Assembly (NCBI RefSeq): GCF_002834145.1
Contig: NZ_PHNT01000007.1
Coordinates: 1 to 64,000, forward strand
Length of the DNA stretch: 64,000 nt
Origin: Roseovarius salinarum
Lineage (GTDB): Bacteria > Pseudomonadota > Alphaproteobacteria > Rhodobacterales > Rhodobacteraceae
Direction of reading: 5' to 3'
This document shows positions 43,070 to 51,212 of the stretch, piece by piece (positions within the stretch are counted from its first letter, which is position 1; every line of letters starts with the position of its first letter). Under the pieces are notes generated by a model that ran no database searches, had not been told where the DNA came from, and saw only the letters and a program-made list of their open reading frames with translations. The position numbers and the translations under genes were made by a program.

Positions 43070-44440
43070 TTACGCGCTGCACCCGCGAAAATGATGGCCG
43101 ATGGAGGCCGCGTAATACTCCAGCAGGGGCCGCGCGTCCTCGGGCACCGTGATCGCGCCGCGCCCGTCCGCGACCAGCCCGCGCCATCGCAACCGCCGCA
43201 ACCCTTCCGCCGCAAGCGCGGCACCGTCCCCGTCGGGGTGGCGCACGTGGTCGCGCGGCAGCGCCGCGACCATCCCGTCGACCGCCGCGGCCAGATCGGA
43301 CTCGCCGGGCGGGGCATCCGCCAGCAGCAATGCGCGGGCGACCAGCGGCACGGGAAGGACTGGCACCTCGGCGCCGATGCGTTCCATCAGAACCTCGCCC
43401 AGACCCTCCACCCCGGCGCCGGGCCTGTCACGCTCGAACGTCGCCAGTGACAGCGGAGGGCCGAAGCTCACCGCGGCGAACCCCTGCCGGTGGTAACGGC
43501 CCGCCAGCTTGCGCCAGAGCTGTTTCAGGATGGAAACGGCGACAACGCTGATGCGGGCGCGAAAGCGGCGTTCGCCCGACCGACCGGCTGCCACGAGGGT
43601 CCGGTCCTCGAGCACCCGGTCGTAGTTCAGCGCCACCGGCACGAAGACAACGTCGCGCGACTCGGCGCTACGCCCTTCCACGATGTATTTCAGCAGGCCC
43701 AGACGTGGCGGCGCCAGCGCGCCGTCGAGGCTGAGACCGCCCTCGGGGAACACCGCTTGTGTCACGCCGCCTTCCGTCGCCAGCCTGACGTAACGCGCGA
43801 GCACCCGGCGGTAGAGATCATCGCGCGATTTCCGGCGAATGAAATAGGCCCCCATCGCCCGGATCAGGCCCGAAAGCGGCCAGACCCGGGCCCATTCGCC
43901 CACGGCATAGGCCAGGGCCGAGCGTTCGGCGACCAGCCAGGTGACCAGCACGTAATCCATGTTGCTGCGATGGTTCATGACGAAGACGACTGTTGCGTCG
44001 CGGTCCACGGCACCGAAAGCGTCCTCGTCGAAATGTCCCAGCCGGACGTGATAGAGTGCCCGGCTGAGCCACTTGGCGAGCCGCGTGGCAACCCCGAAAT
44101 AAGCCGTGGCGCTGAAACGCGGCACGATCTCGCGGGCGTAGCGGCGCGCCTGTTCGAAGGCCACGTTCTCGGGCACGCCGTGCTCCTTCGCATGCTGCGC
44201 CACGGCGCGGCTGACCTCGGGGTCGTAGATCAGCCGCTGGATCATGTCGTGGCGACGGGCCAGCTTGAACGGCTCGATCGGCCGCTGCAGCCGTTCGTTG
44301 AGGCGCGCGACCACCCGCTCCATCCGGCGGCGGAAGAACCACCGAACGGAGGGAAAGAGAAAATGCGACGCGAAGGTGACCGCCGCGAAGGCGACCAGGA
44401 GCACCAGCACCCATAACGGCATTTCGACGGTTCGGCCCAT
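43070..44440 (-). CDS. Glycerol-3-phosphate acyltransferase (PlsB-like)
   Basis: A 456-residue membrane-associated acyltransferase that begins with one hydrophobic anchor (about residues 8-28). The catalytic H-x4-D motif is in VMNHRSNMDYV, followed by the substrate motif GAYFIRRKS and the FPEGGLS motif III; VFVPVALNYDR matches motif IV. It belongs to the PlsB group but lacks the long N- and C-terminal parts of E. coli PlsB (807 residues). It likely starts phospholipid synthesis. It sits between ccr (same strand) and the divergent ecm. Confidence 0.82.
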   Translation of the reverse strand: MGRTVEMPLWVLVLLVAFAAVTFASHFLFPSVRWFFRRRMERVVARLNERLQRPIEPFKLARRHDMIQRLIYDPEVSRAVAQHAKEHGVPENVAFEQARRYAREIVPRFSATAYFGVATRLAKWLSRALYHVRLGHFDEDAFGAVDRDATVVFVMNHRSNMDYVLVTWLVAERSALAYAVGEWARVWPLSGLIRAMGAYFIRRKSRDDLYRRVLARYVRLATEGGVTQAVFPEGGLSLDGALAPPRLGLLKYIVEGRSAESRDVVFVPVALNYDRVLEDRTLVAAGRSGERRFRARISVVAVSILKQLWRKLAGRYHRQGFAAVSFGPPLSLATFERDRPGAGVEGLGEVLMERIGAEVPVLPVPLVARALLLADAPPGESDLAAAVDGMVAALPRDHVRHPDGDGAALAAEGLRRLRWRGLVADGRGAITVPEDARPLLEYYAASIGHHFRGCSA

Positions 44441-44499
44441 TGGTGCAGCAAAGCAGGTCGCGCGCCCCGCGTAAATGGCCTACGCCGCAACGCAGCGAA

Positions 44500-44529
44500 T
44501 TGACAGTGCCACAATGTTTTTCCTATGAA
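44500..44529 (+). promoter_or_regulatory. Promoter of ecm
   Basis: TTGACA (44500-44505), an 18-base spacer and TATGAA (44524-44529), ending 47 bases before the ecm start codon. The -35 box is perfect. Confidence 0.55.
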
Positions 44530-44537
44530 CGCGTAAG

Positions 44538-44554
44538 CGCAACAAAATTGCGCA
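44538..44554 (+). promoter_or_regulatory. Inverted repeat in the ecm leader
   Basis: GCGCAA, five bases, TTGCGC form a palindrome just downstream of the promoter and 23 bases before the start codon. A TTGTTGCG element on the coding strand of ccr, within 100 bases of its start, resembles one arm. A shared operator is possible. Confidence 0.35.
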
Positions 44555-44576
44555 AACTGATTCACGAGGCCCGCCG

Positions 44577-46568
44577 ATGTCGCAGACGCAGAATGAGCCG
44601 CAGAAAGACCGCCAGCCCGACCGCCCCTGGCTGATCCGCACCTATGCCGGGCATTCGACTGCAGAAGCCTCGAACGCGCTTTACCGCGCCAACCTGGCCA
44701 AGGGACAGACCGGGCTTTCGGTCGCCTTCGACCTGCCCACGCAGACCGGCTACGACAGCGACCACGTGCTGGCAAAAGGCGAGGTCGGCAAGGTCGGGGT
44801 ACCGGTGTGCCACATGGGCGACATGCGCACGCTGTTCGACCGGATCCCGCTGGACCAGATGAACACCTCGATGACGATCAACGCCACCGCGCCGTGGCTT
44901 CTTTCGCTCTACATCGCGGTGGCCGAGGAACAGGGCGCGGACACCTCCAAGCTGACCGGCACGGTGCAGAACGACCTGATCAAGGAATACCTCAGCCGCG
45001 GCACGTACATCTGCCCGCCCAAGCCGTCGCTCCGGCTGATCGGGGACGTGGCGGAATACTGCTATGCCAACGTTCCCAAGTGGAACCCGATGAACGTCTG
45101 CTCCTACCACCTTCAGGAAGCGGGCGCGACGCCCGAGCAGGAGCTGGCCTTTGCCCTTGGCACCGCGACGGCGGTGCTGGACGAGCTGCAAACCCGCGTG
45201 CCTGCCGCTGATTTCCCGCGGCTGGTGGGGCGAATCAGCTTTTTCGTGAACGCGGGCATCCGGTTCGTCACCGAGATGTGCAAGATGCGCGCCTTTGTCG
45301 ACCTGTGGGACGAGATCTGCCGCGAGCGTTACGGCGTGGAGGACCCGAAATACCGCCGCTTCCGCTATGGCGTGCAGGTCAACAGCCTCGGGTTGACCGA
45401 GCAGCAGCCGGAAAACAACGTCTACCGCATCCTGCTGGAGATGCTGGCGGTGACGCTGTCGAAGAATGCACGCGCGCGCGCCGTGCAGCTGCCGGCCTGG
45501 AACGAGGCGCTTGGCCTGCCCCGGCCGTGGGACCAGCAGTGGTCGATGCGCATGCAACAGATCCTGGCCTACGAGACGGACCTTCTGGAGTTCGACGATC
45601 TGTTCGACGGCAACCCGGCGGTCGACGCCAAGGTCGAGGAACTGAAAGAGGGCGCGCGCCACGAGCTCGCCAGCATCGACAGCATGGGCGGGGCCGTCAA
45701 TGCCATCGAGTACATGAAGGCGCGGCTTGTGGACTCCAACGCCGACCGGCTGGGCCGGATCGAGCGCAACGAGACCGTGGTCGTGGGCGTCAACAAGTTC
45801 ACCGAGTGCGAACCCAGCCCGCTGATGGACGAGGAGGGCGGCATCCTTGTCGTCGACCCGGCGGTGGAACAGGAGCAGGTGGACAGGCTCGACGCCTGGC
45901 GGGCCGCGCGCGACGATGCGGCCGTGTCCGAAGCGCTGGCCGCCCTGCGCGCGGCCGCGCAGGCGGGCGAAAACATCATGCCGCCCTCGATCGCGGCCGC
46001 CAAGGCGGGGGTGACCACCGGCGAATGGGCCGAGCAGATGCGCGCCGTGTTCGGCGAATACCGCGGGCCCACCGGCGTGTCGCCCAACCCGTCGAACAAG
46101 ACCGAGGGCCTTGACGATATACGCGCCCGGGTGGACGCGGTCAGCGACAGGCTGGGCCGGCGCCTGAAATTCCTCGTCGGAAAGCCCGGCCTCGACGGGC
46201 ACTCCAACGGGGCGGAACAGATCGCCTTCCGCGCACGCGACTGCGGCATGAACATAGACTACGAAGGTATCCGGCTGACGCCCGAACAGATCGTCGCCGG
46301 CGCGGTGGAAAGCGGCGCGCATGTCATCGGGCTGTCGATCCTGTCGGGCAGCCACGTGCCGCTGGTCGAGGATACGCTGCACCGTCTGCACGAGGCCGGA
46401 CTCGGCGACGTGCCCGTGATCGTGGGCGGCATCATTCCCGAAGAGGACGCGAAACGTCTCAAGGACATGGGCGTTTCGAAAGTCTACACGCCAAAGGATT
46501 TCGAGCTGAACACGATCATGATCGACATCGTGACGCTCGCCGATCCCGCGGCGCTGGCCGCTGAATAA
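44577..46568 (+). CDS. ecm: (2R)-Ethylmalonyl-CoA mutase
   Basis: A 663-residue adenosylcobalamin-dependent mutase converting ethylmalonyl-CoA to methylsuccinyl-CoA. The N-terminal TIM barrel begins PWLIRTYAGHSTAEASNALYR and has the family block VAFDLPTQTGYDSD. The C-terminal B12 domain has D-x-H-x2-G in KPGLDGHSNGAEQIA near residue 542, then SILSGSH and VIVGGIIPEEDAK. The barrel-to-B12 spacing and length separate it from methylmalonyl-CoA mutase (about 710-740). It works with ccr at 41.6 kb and needs cobalamin, consistent with cobU/cobC at 12.6 kb. Confidence 0.96.
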   Translation: MSQTQNEPQKDRQPDRPWLIRTYAGHSTAEASNALYRANLAKGQTGLSVAFDLPTQTGYDSDHVLAKGEVGKVGVPVCHMGDMRTLFDRIPLDQMNTSMTINATAPWLLSLYIAVAEEQGADTSKLTGTVQNDLIKEYLSRGTYICPPKPSLRLIGDVAEYCYANVPKWNPMNVCSYHLQEAGATPEQELAFALGTATAVLDELQTRVPAADFPRLVGRISFFVNAGIRFVTEMCKMRAFVDLWDEICRERYGVEDPKYRRFRYGVQVNSLGLTEQQPENNVYRILLEMLAVTLSKNARARAVQLPAWNEALGLPRPWDQQWSMRMQQILAYETDLLEFDDLFDGNPAVDAKVEELKEGARHELASIDSMGGAVNAIEYMKARLVDSNADRLGRIERNETVVVGVNKFTECEPSPLMDEEGGILVVDPAVEQEQVDRLDAWRAARDDAAVSEALAALRAAAQAGENIMPPSIAAAKAGVTTGEWAEQMRAVFGEYRGPTGVSPNPSNKTEGLDDIRARVDAVSDRLGRRLKFLVGKPGLDGHSNGAEQIAFRARDCGMNIDYEGIRLTPEQIVAGAVESGAHVIGLSILSGSHVPLVEDTLHRLHEAGLGDVPVIVGGIIPEEDAKRLKDMGVSKVYTPKDFELNTIMIDIVTLADPAALAAE

Positions 46569-46715
46569 GCCTGCGGCAAACCCTTGCGGGAATTCACGAA
46601 CGGGCTTCGCCTCTGAATGGAAGCCGGCGCCGGAATTGCGACCCATCCGTTTTCGGGATTGCATTTTCATGCAATTGCGCCAATATCCTTGAAAACATGT
46701 TCAAGGGGAAACGAG

Positions 46716-47024
46716 ATGGAAATCGATCTCGACAAAATGTCGAAAGACGAGTTGCTGGCTCTGAAAAGAGACGTTGAAAAGGCGCTGAAGACTGTCGAAA
46801 CCCGCCGCCGCGCCGAAGCGATGCGTGCGGCGGAAGAGGCGGCCAAGGAATACGGCTTCTCTCTTAACGATTTGCAAGGCGGTGCCGGAAAGGGGTCGAA
46901 AGGTGCGCCCAAGTACCGAAACCCCGAAAATCCCGAACAGACCTGGACAGGCCGGGGCCGCAAACCGAATTGGGTGATCGAGGCACTGGAAAACGGCAAA
47001 TCGCTCGACGATCTGGCAATCTGA
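46716..47024 (+). CDS. H-NS-family nucleoid-associated protein (HvrA/Spb type)
   Basis: A 102-residue DNA-binding protein. The N-terminal half is a coiled coil for dimerisation (KDELLALKRDVEKALKTVETRR). The C-terminal half has the H-NS core YRNPENPEQTWTGRGRKPNWV, in which TWTGRGRKP is the AT-hook-like DNA contact. HvrA of Rhodobacter capsulatus tunes photosynthesis and nitrogen genes and silences AT-rich DNA. ATG 46716 with AAGGGGA upstream. Its upstream leader is AT-richer than average. It may help silence the AT-rich foreign genes in this window. Confidence 0.9.
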   Translation: MEIDLDKMSKDELLALKRDVEKALKTVETRRRAEAMRAAEEAAKEYGFSLNDLQGGAGKGSKGAPKYRNPENPEQTWTGRGRKPNWVIEALENGKSLDDLAI

Positions 47025-47095
47025 AGCAAAAGCCGCATGGTGTCTCAAGACGAGATCATGAAGATTTCGCCGGAAACCTGCGGGAATGCCGGTCC

Positions 47096-47545
47096 ATGAG
47101 CGGGAAAGTTCGAATCCGGCCGATCGAACGGCGCGATGAAAGCGGTTGGCGCGCGCTCTGGACGGAGTACCTGGATTTCTACGAAACGACCGTCTCCGAC
47201 GAGGTCTACCAGACAACCTTCGCGCGGCTGTGTTCATCCGACCATCCCGACCAGAACGGCCTGATCGCGCTCAGCGGCGACCGCCCTGTCGGGCTGGTTC
47301 ACTACATCTTCCATCCGCACAACTGGCGGATCGAGAAGACCTGCTACCTGCAGGATCTCTACACCCACCCGGACGTGCGCGGCACGGGCGTCGGCCGCGA
47401 ATTGATCGAGGCCGTCTACGCCGCCGCCGATGCCGCCGGATGCCCCTCGGTCTATTGGCTGACACAGGACTTCAACACCCAGGCGCGGCGGCTCTACGAC
47501 CGGGTGGGCAAGCTGACGCCCTTCATCAAGTACGCGCGCCCATAG
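47096..47545 (+). CDS. GNAT-family N-acetyltransferase
   Basis: A 149-residue GNAT protein. It has the strand-helix VRIRPIERRDESGWRALW start, the acetyl-CoA loop region DLYTHPDVRGTGVGRELI (R-G-x-G-x-G), then the end VYWLTQDFNTQARRLYDRVG, where the Tyr is the usual general acid. Closest in layout to the aminoalkylphosphonate/diamine-like GNATs. The acceptor is unknown. It follows the H-NS gene by 70 bases with a weak ribosome-binding site. Confidence 0.82.
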   Translation: MSGKVRIRPIERRDESGWRALWTEYLDFYETTVSDEVYQTTFARLCSSDHPDQNGLIALSGDRPVGLVHYIFHPHNWRIEKTCYLQDLYTHPDVRGTGVGRELIEAVYAAADAAGCPSVYWLTQDFNTQARRLYDRVGKLTPFIKYARP

Positions 47546-47646
47546 ACACGCGCGGCAGAACATTGACCGCGCCACCGCTTGCCGCCTAGCCTTCCGCCCC
47601 GAGGGCACCCGACGCCCGGATGCCCGGAACCAGGAGGCCGACAGGC

Positions 47647-48414
47647 ATGGCGGACGATCCCATTCTCGAAGACCGGGCGGGCGGCTGCCTGTGCCTGACA
47701 CTCAACCGGCCCGACCGGATGAACGCCTGGGACAGCGCGATGCGCGCGCAACTGGTGAACCGCCTGGCCGCGGCCGCCACCGACCCCGAAGTGGCGGCCG
47801 TGGTGCTGACCGGCGCGGGCGACCGCGCCTTCAGCGCGGGTCAGGACCTCAATGAACTCAGCACCTTCGACGCGGGCATGGCCGAGGACTGGATCGACAG
47901 TTTCGGCGCGCTCTATCGCGCGGTGGGCACGTTGGAGGTGCCGGTGATCGCCGCGCTGAACGGCGTGGCCGCCGGATCGGCGTTCCAGTTCGTGCTGCTC
48001 ACCGATATCCGCATCGGGCACGCCGGCGTGCGCCTTGGCCAGCCCGAGGTGAACTCCGGCATCGCCAGCATCACCGGGCCCTGGATCATGCGCGAGATGC
48101 TCGGGCTGTCGCGGACGAAGGAACTGACGCTCACGGGCCGCCTGATGGACGCCGACGAGGCGCACCGGCTGGGCGCGCTGCACGAAGTGGTCCCGCAGGA
48201 CCGCGTGCTGCCCCGCGCGATGGAACTGGCCGACGAGCTTGGCGCCAAACCCCGCACGGCGATGCGCCTGATCAAGCGGCGCTTCTTCGAGGTGCTGGAG
48301 CCGGGACTGGACGATGCGATCACGGCGGCCAAGCGCTATCATCGCATGTCGTTCGAGTCCGGCGAGATGCAGGAGGAAACGCGCAGGTTCCTCGGCCGGG
48401 GCGGCGATGAATAG
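47647..48414 (+). CDS. Enoyl-CoA hydratase/isomerase family protein
   Basis: A 255-residue crotonase-fold enzyme. The oxyanion segments are AFSAGQDLNEL and ALNGVAAGSAFQFVLLTDIRIG. At the two usual catalytic Glu positions the sequence shows VRLGQPEVNSGI with one Glu, so the hydratase mechanism may be altered. ATG 47647 is preceded by AGGAGG. It overlaps the acyl-CoA synthetase gene by 8 bases, so the two act in one acyl-CoA or aromatic acid pathway. Confidence 0.85.
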   Translation: MADDPILEDRAGGCLCLTLNRPDRMNAWDSAMRAQLVNRLAAAATDPEVAAVVLTGAGDRAFSAGQDLNELSTFDAGMAEDWIDSFGALYRAVGTLEVPVIAALNGVAAGSAFQFVLLTDIRIGHAGVRLGQPEVNSGIASITGPWIMREMLGLSRTKELTLTGRLMDADEAHRLGALHEVVPQDRVLPRAMELADELGAKPRTAMRLIKRRFFEVLEPGLDDAITAAKRYHRMSFESGEMQEETRRFLGRGGDE

Positions 48415-49948
48415 CATCGCATCCCTGCCCGCCGCCCTGGCGCCGCCCTTCCCCCGAACGCTGGGTGGCCTTCTGTTGGACCGGGAGCGCGACACGCCGG
48501 ACGACGTGCTGCTGATCCACGAGGGGCGCGAAATCACCATCGGCGAACTTGCCGCCGCCGCGCGGGCCGAGGCCGGTGCGCTCCGGGCACAGGGTATCGT
48601 GCCGGGTGATCCGGTGCTGACGATGCTGGAGGCCGGGCCGGGCCACATCGCGCAGGTGCTGGGCATCGCGCTGGCCGGTGCGCTCTGGGTGCCGCTGGCA
48701 CCCGACGCGCGGGGGCCGTCGCTGGCGCATGCACTCACGGTGGCCGACCCGATGCTGGCGGTGGCCGCGCCGGGCACCACGCAGACACTGCGCGCGGCGG
48801 GCTACCCGGCCGACCGTCCGGTCCTGGAGCGTGACGGCTGGGCATGGCGGCCTGCCGAGGCGGCACCCGAACTCGGGCCGCCCGCCGACCCGGACGCGCA
48901 CCGCGCGATCCTGTTCACTTCGGGCACCACCGGCCCGCCCAAGGGCGTGATCGTGACCGAGCGGATGCTGATCGCCTCGGCCGCCGGTTGCGCGCTGGCC
49001 AGCGCCTGCACGCCCGGCGACGGCTACCTGATGTGGGAGCCGATGCACCACATCGGCGGGCCGCAATTGCTGGCGATGGCGCTGGCGGGGCGGGCGCGGC
49101 TTGTGCTGGTCGAACGTTTCAGCGCCAGCGGGTTCTGGGACGCGGTGCGCCAGAACCGCGTGACGAAGATGCACTATCTGGGCGGCATCCTGGAAATCCT
49201 GCTCAAGGCGGCACCGGCCGCGAACGACCGCGACCACCCGGTCACGCTGGCCTTCGGGGGCGGGGCCCGGCCCGACGTCCAGCGTACGTTTTCCGAACGT
49301 TTCGGCGTGCCGCTGCGCGAGGTCTACGGCATGACCGAGGCCTCGAGCTTCACCACGGTGAACATGAACGGCGCGGAAGGCGCGGTCGGCCAGCCCGTTC
49401 CATGGCTCGACGTGGAGATCCGAGATGCGGCGGGCCATCCGGCCTGCGGCGAGGCGACGGGCGAAATCGTGGTGCGTGCGAGGCACGCGGGGCTGTTGAC
49501 GCCGGGCTACCTGGGCGACCCGGACGCCACCGCAAAGCTGCGGCGGGACGGCCGGCTGTTCACCGGCGACATGGGCCGGCGTGACGCGGCCGGCAACCTG
49601 TATTTCCTGGGCCGCATGACGGATTCGCTGCGGCGCCGGGGCGAGAACGTCTCGGCCTGGGAGGTCGAGACGGCGCTGGCCGCGCATCCCGACATCGCCG
49701 AAACGGCCGCCGTCGGCGTGGATGCCGAGACGGGGGAACACGACATACTGTGTTTCATCCTGCTGCGCGACGGCGTTGCCTGGGACCCCGCGGCGCTGGC
49801 GGACTGGGCGCGCGCCAACCTGCCCCGCGCGCATGTCCCGCGCTACTGGAAGCAGGTGACCGCGTTCGACCGAACCCCCAGCCAGCGCATCCGCAAGGCC
49901 CGGCTGGATCGCGACATCGCGGACGCCTTCGACCGCGGCGACCGCTGA
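48407..49948 (+). CDS. AMP-dependent acyl-CoA synthetase/ligase
   Basis: A 513-residue ANL-superfamily enzyme. The ATP motif ILFTSGTTGPPKGVIV is present, with YGMTEASS (A5), FTGDMGRRD (A7), GRMTDSLRRRGENVSAWEVE (A8) and the final catalytic Lys in RTPSQRIRKARL. Reading begins at ATG 48407, inside the last codons of the enoyl-CoA hydratase gene. The closest group is the crotonobetaine/carnitine-CoA ligase (CaiC-like) set, in which it is normally paired with an enoyl-CoA hydratase. The precise acid is unknown. Confidence 0.88.
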   Translation: MNSIASLPAALAPPFPRTLGGLLLDRERDTPDDVLLIHEGREITIGELAAAARAEAGALRAQGIVPGDPVLTMLEAGPGHIAQVLGIALAGALWVPLAPDARGPSLAHALTVADPMLAVAAPGTTQTLRAAGYPADRPVLERDGWAWRPAEAAPELGPPADPDAHRAILFTSGTTGPPKGVIVTERMLIASAAGCALASACTPGDGYLMWEPMHHIGGPQLLAMALAGRARLVLVERFSASGFWDAVRQNRVTKMHYLGGILEILLKAAPAANDRDHPVTLAFGGGARPDVQRTFSERFGVPLREVYGMTEASSFTTVNMNGAEGAVGQPVPWLDVEIRDAAGHPACGEATGEIVVRARHAGLLTPGYLGDPDATAKLRRDGRLFTGDMGRRDAAGNLYFLGRMTDSLRRRGENVSAWEVETALAAHPDIAETAAVGVDAETGEHDILCFILLRDGVAWDPAALADWARANLPRAHVPRYWKQVTAFDRTPSQRIRKARLDRDIADAFDRGDR

Positions 49949-50019
49949 GCGGGGGTGGCCCGCGGGCGCGGCCCGTGCAAGTCTGGCCCGAGAACGGTAC
50001 GGAAGAAGGGGGACGAAAG

Positions 50020-51192
50020 GTGCTGCTTTTCGACAGATCGGAATACCAGGCCCGCGTCGAACGCGTTAAGGCGGCGATGGCGGCACGCGGCATCGACGTG
50101 CTGCTCGTCGCGTCGCCGGCCAACCAGTTCTGGCTGACGGGATATGACGGCTGGTCGTTCTACACGCCGCAGATGGTCGTCGTCGCCGCCGACCGCGCCG
50201 AACCGGTCTGGATCGGCCGCAAGATGGACGCCGCCGGCGCCAAGTTCACCGCCTATCTCGCGGCGGACAACGTCGTGCCCTACCCCGACGAATACGTTGG
50301 CTCCGACACGCTGCACCCGATGGATTTCGTCGCCGACCGGCTGATCGACATGGGGCTGGGCGCGCGTGCCGTCGGCGTCGAGACCGACGACTACTACTAC
50401 ACCGCGCGCTGGGATCATATCCTGCGCCGCCGCCTGCCGGAGGCGGATTTCCATGACGCCTTCCTGCTCGTGAACCGCTGCCGCATGGTCAAGTCCGAGC
50501 GGGAGTTGACCTACATGCGCCAGGCCGGGCAGATCGCCGCGGCCGCGCAGCAGGCCGCATTCGAGGCCGCGGCGCCCGGCGTGCGCCAGTGCGACGTGAT
50601 GGCCGAGGTCTACCGCGTGACCACCGCCGGGCTGCCGGAGTTCGGCGGCACCTTCCCCTGCAAGCCGCCCAACGCGATGGTGGGCGAGATGTGCTCGGCC
50701 CCGCACCTGTCGTGGACCGACGAACAGCTTGCCGACGGTGACATATTCTACATCGAACTGGGCGGAATCCGGCACCGGTATCACAGCCCGCTGTCGCGCT
50801 GCATCTACCTTGGCACCCCGCCGGACGAGCTCAAGCGGCTGTCCGAGGTGATCGCCGAGGGGCTGCAGGCGGTGCTCGACACGGTCAGGGCGGGCGCGAC
50901 CTGCGCGGACCTCGCTGCCGCCTGGCAAAGGGTCAGCCGAAAGCACGGGGTCGAGAAGGACAGCCGCATCGGTTACCCGGTCGGCATCGGCTACCCGCCC
51001 ACGTGGGGTGAGTTGACGGCCAGCCTGCGCAGCACGGATACCACGGTGCTGGAACCGGGCATGACCTTCCACTGCATTCCCGCGATCTGGCGCGAGCACG
51101 ACGGCGTGGTCATCTCGGAAACCTTCGCGGTCACCGAGACGGGGGCGGAGGTCTTCGCGCAGTCCCCGCGCGAGCTGTTCGTCAAGGCCTGA
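50020..51192 (+). CDS. M24-family pita-bread enzyme, ectoine hydrolase (DoeA)-like
   Basis: A 390-residue creatinase/aminopeptidase-fold protein, start GTG 50020 behind GAAGGGGG. Blocks such as NQFWLTGYDGWSFY, WIGRKMDAAGAKFTAYL, GVETDDYYYTARWDHIL and SRIGYPVGIGYPPTWGE match my memory of DoeA, which opens the ectoine ring. Where peptidases have D-x-G and S-D-x-x-R metal ligands, it reads IELGGIRHRY and SPLSR, so the usual metal site is lost, as in creatinase and DoeA. The other doe genes are absent, so a related cyclic or N-acyl substrate is also possible. First gene of the 50-64 kb cluster. Confidence 0.75.
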   Translation: MLLFDRSEYQARVERVKAAMAARGIDVLLVASPANQFWLTGYDGWSFYTPQMVVVAADRAEPVWIGRKMDAAGAKFTAYLAADNVVPYPDEYVGSDTLHPMDFVADRLIDMGLGARAVGVETDDYYYTARWDHILRRRLPEADFHDAFLLVNRCRMVKSERELTYMRQAGQIAAAAQQAAFEAAAPGVRQCDVMAEVYRVTTAGLPEFGGTFPCKPPNAMVGEMCSAPHLSWTDEQLADGDIFYIELGGIRHRYHSPLSRCIYLGTPPDELKRLSEVIAEGLQAVLDTVRAGATCADLAAAWQRVSRKHGVEKDSRIGYPVGIGYPPTWGELTASLRSTDTTVLEPGMTFHCIPAIWREHDGVVISETFAVTETGAEVFAQSPRELFVKA

Positions 51193-51212
51193 GCGCGGCA
51201 AGGGAGGCGCCG

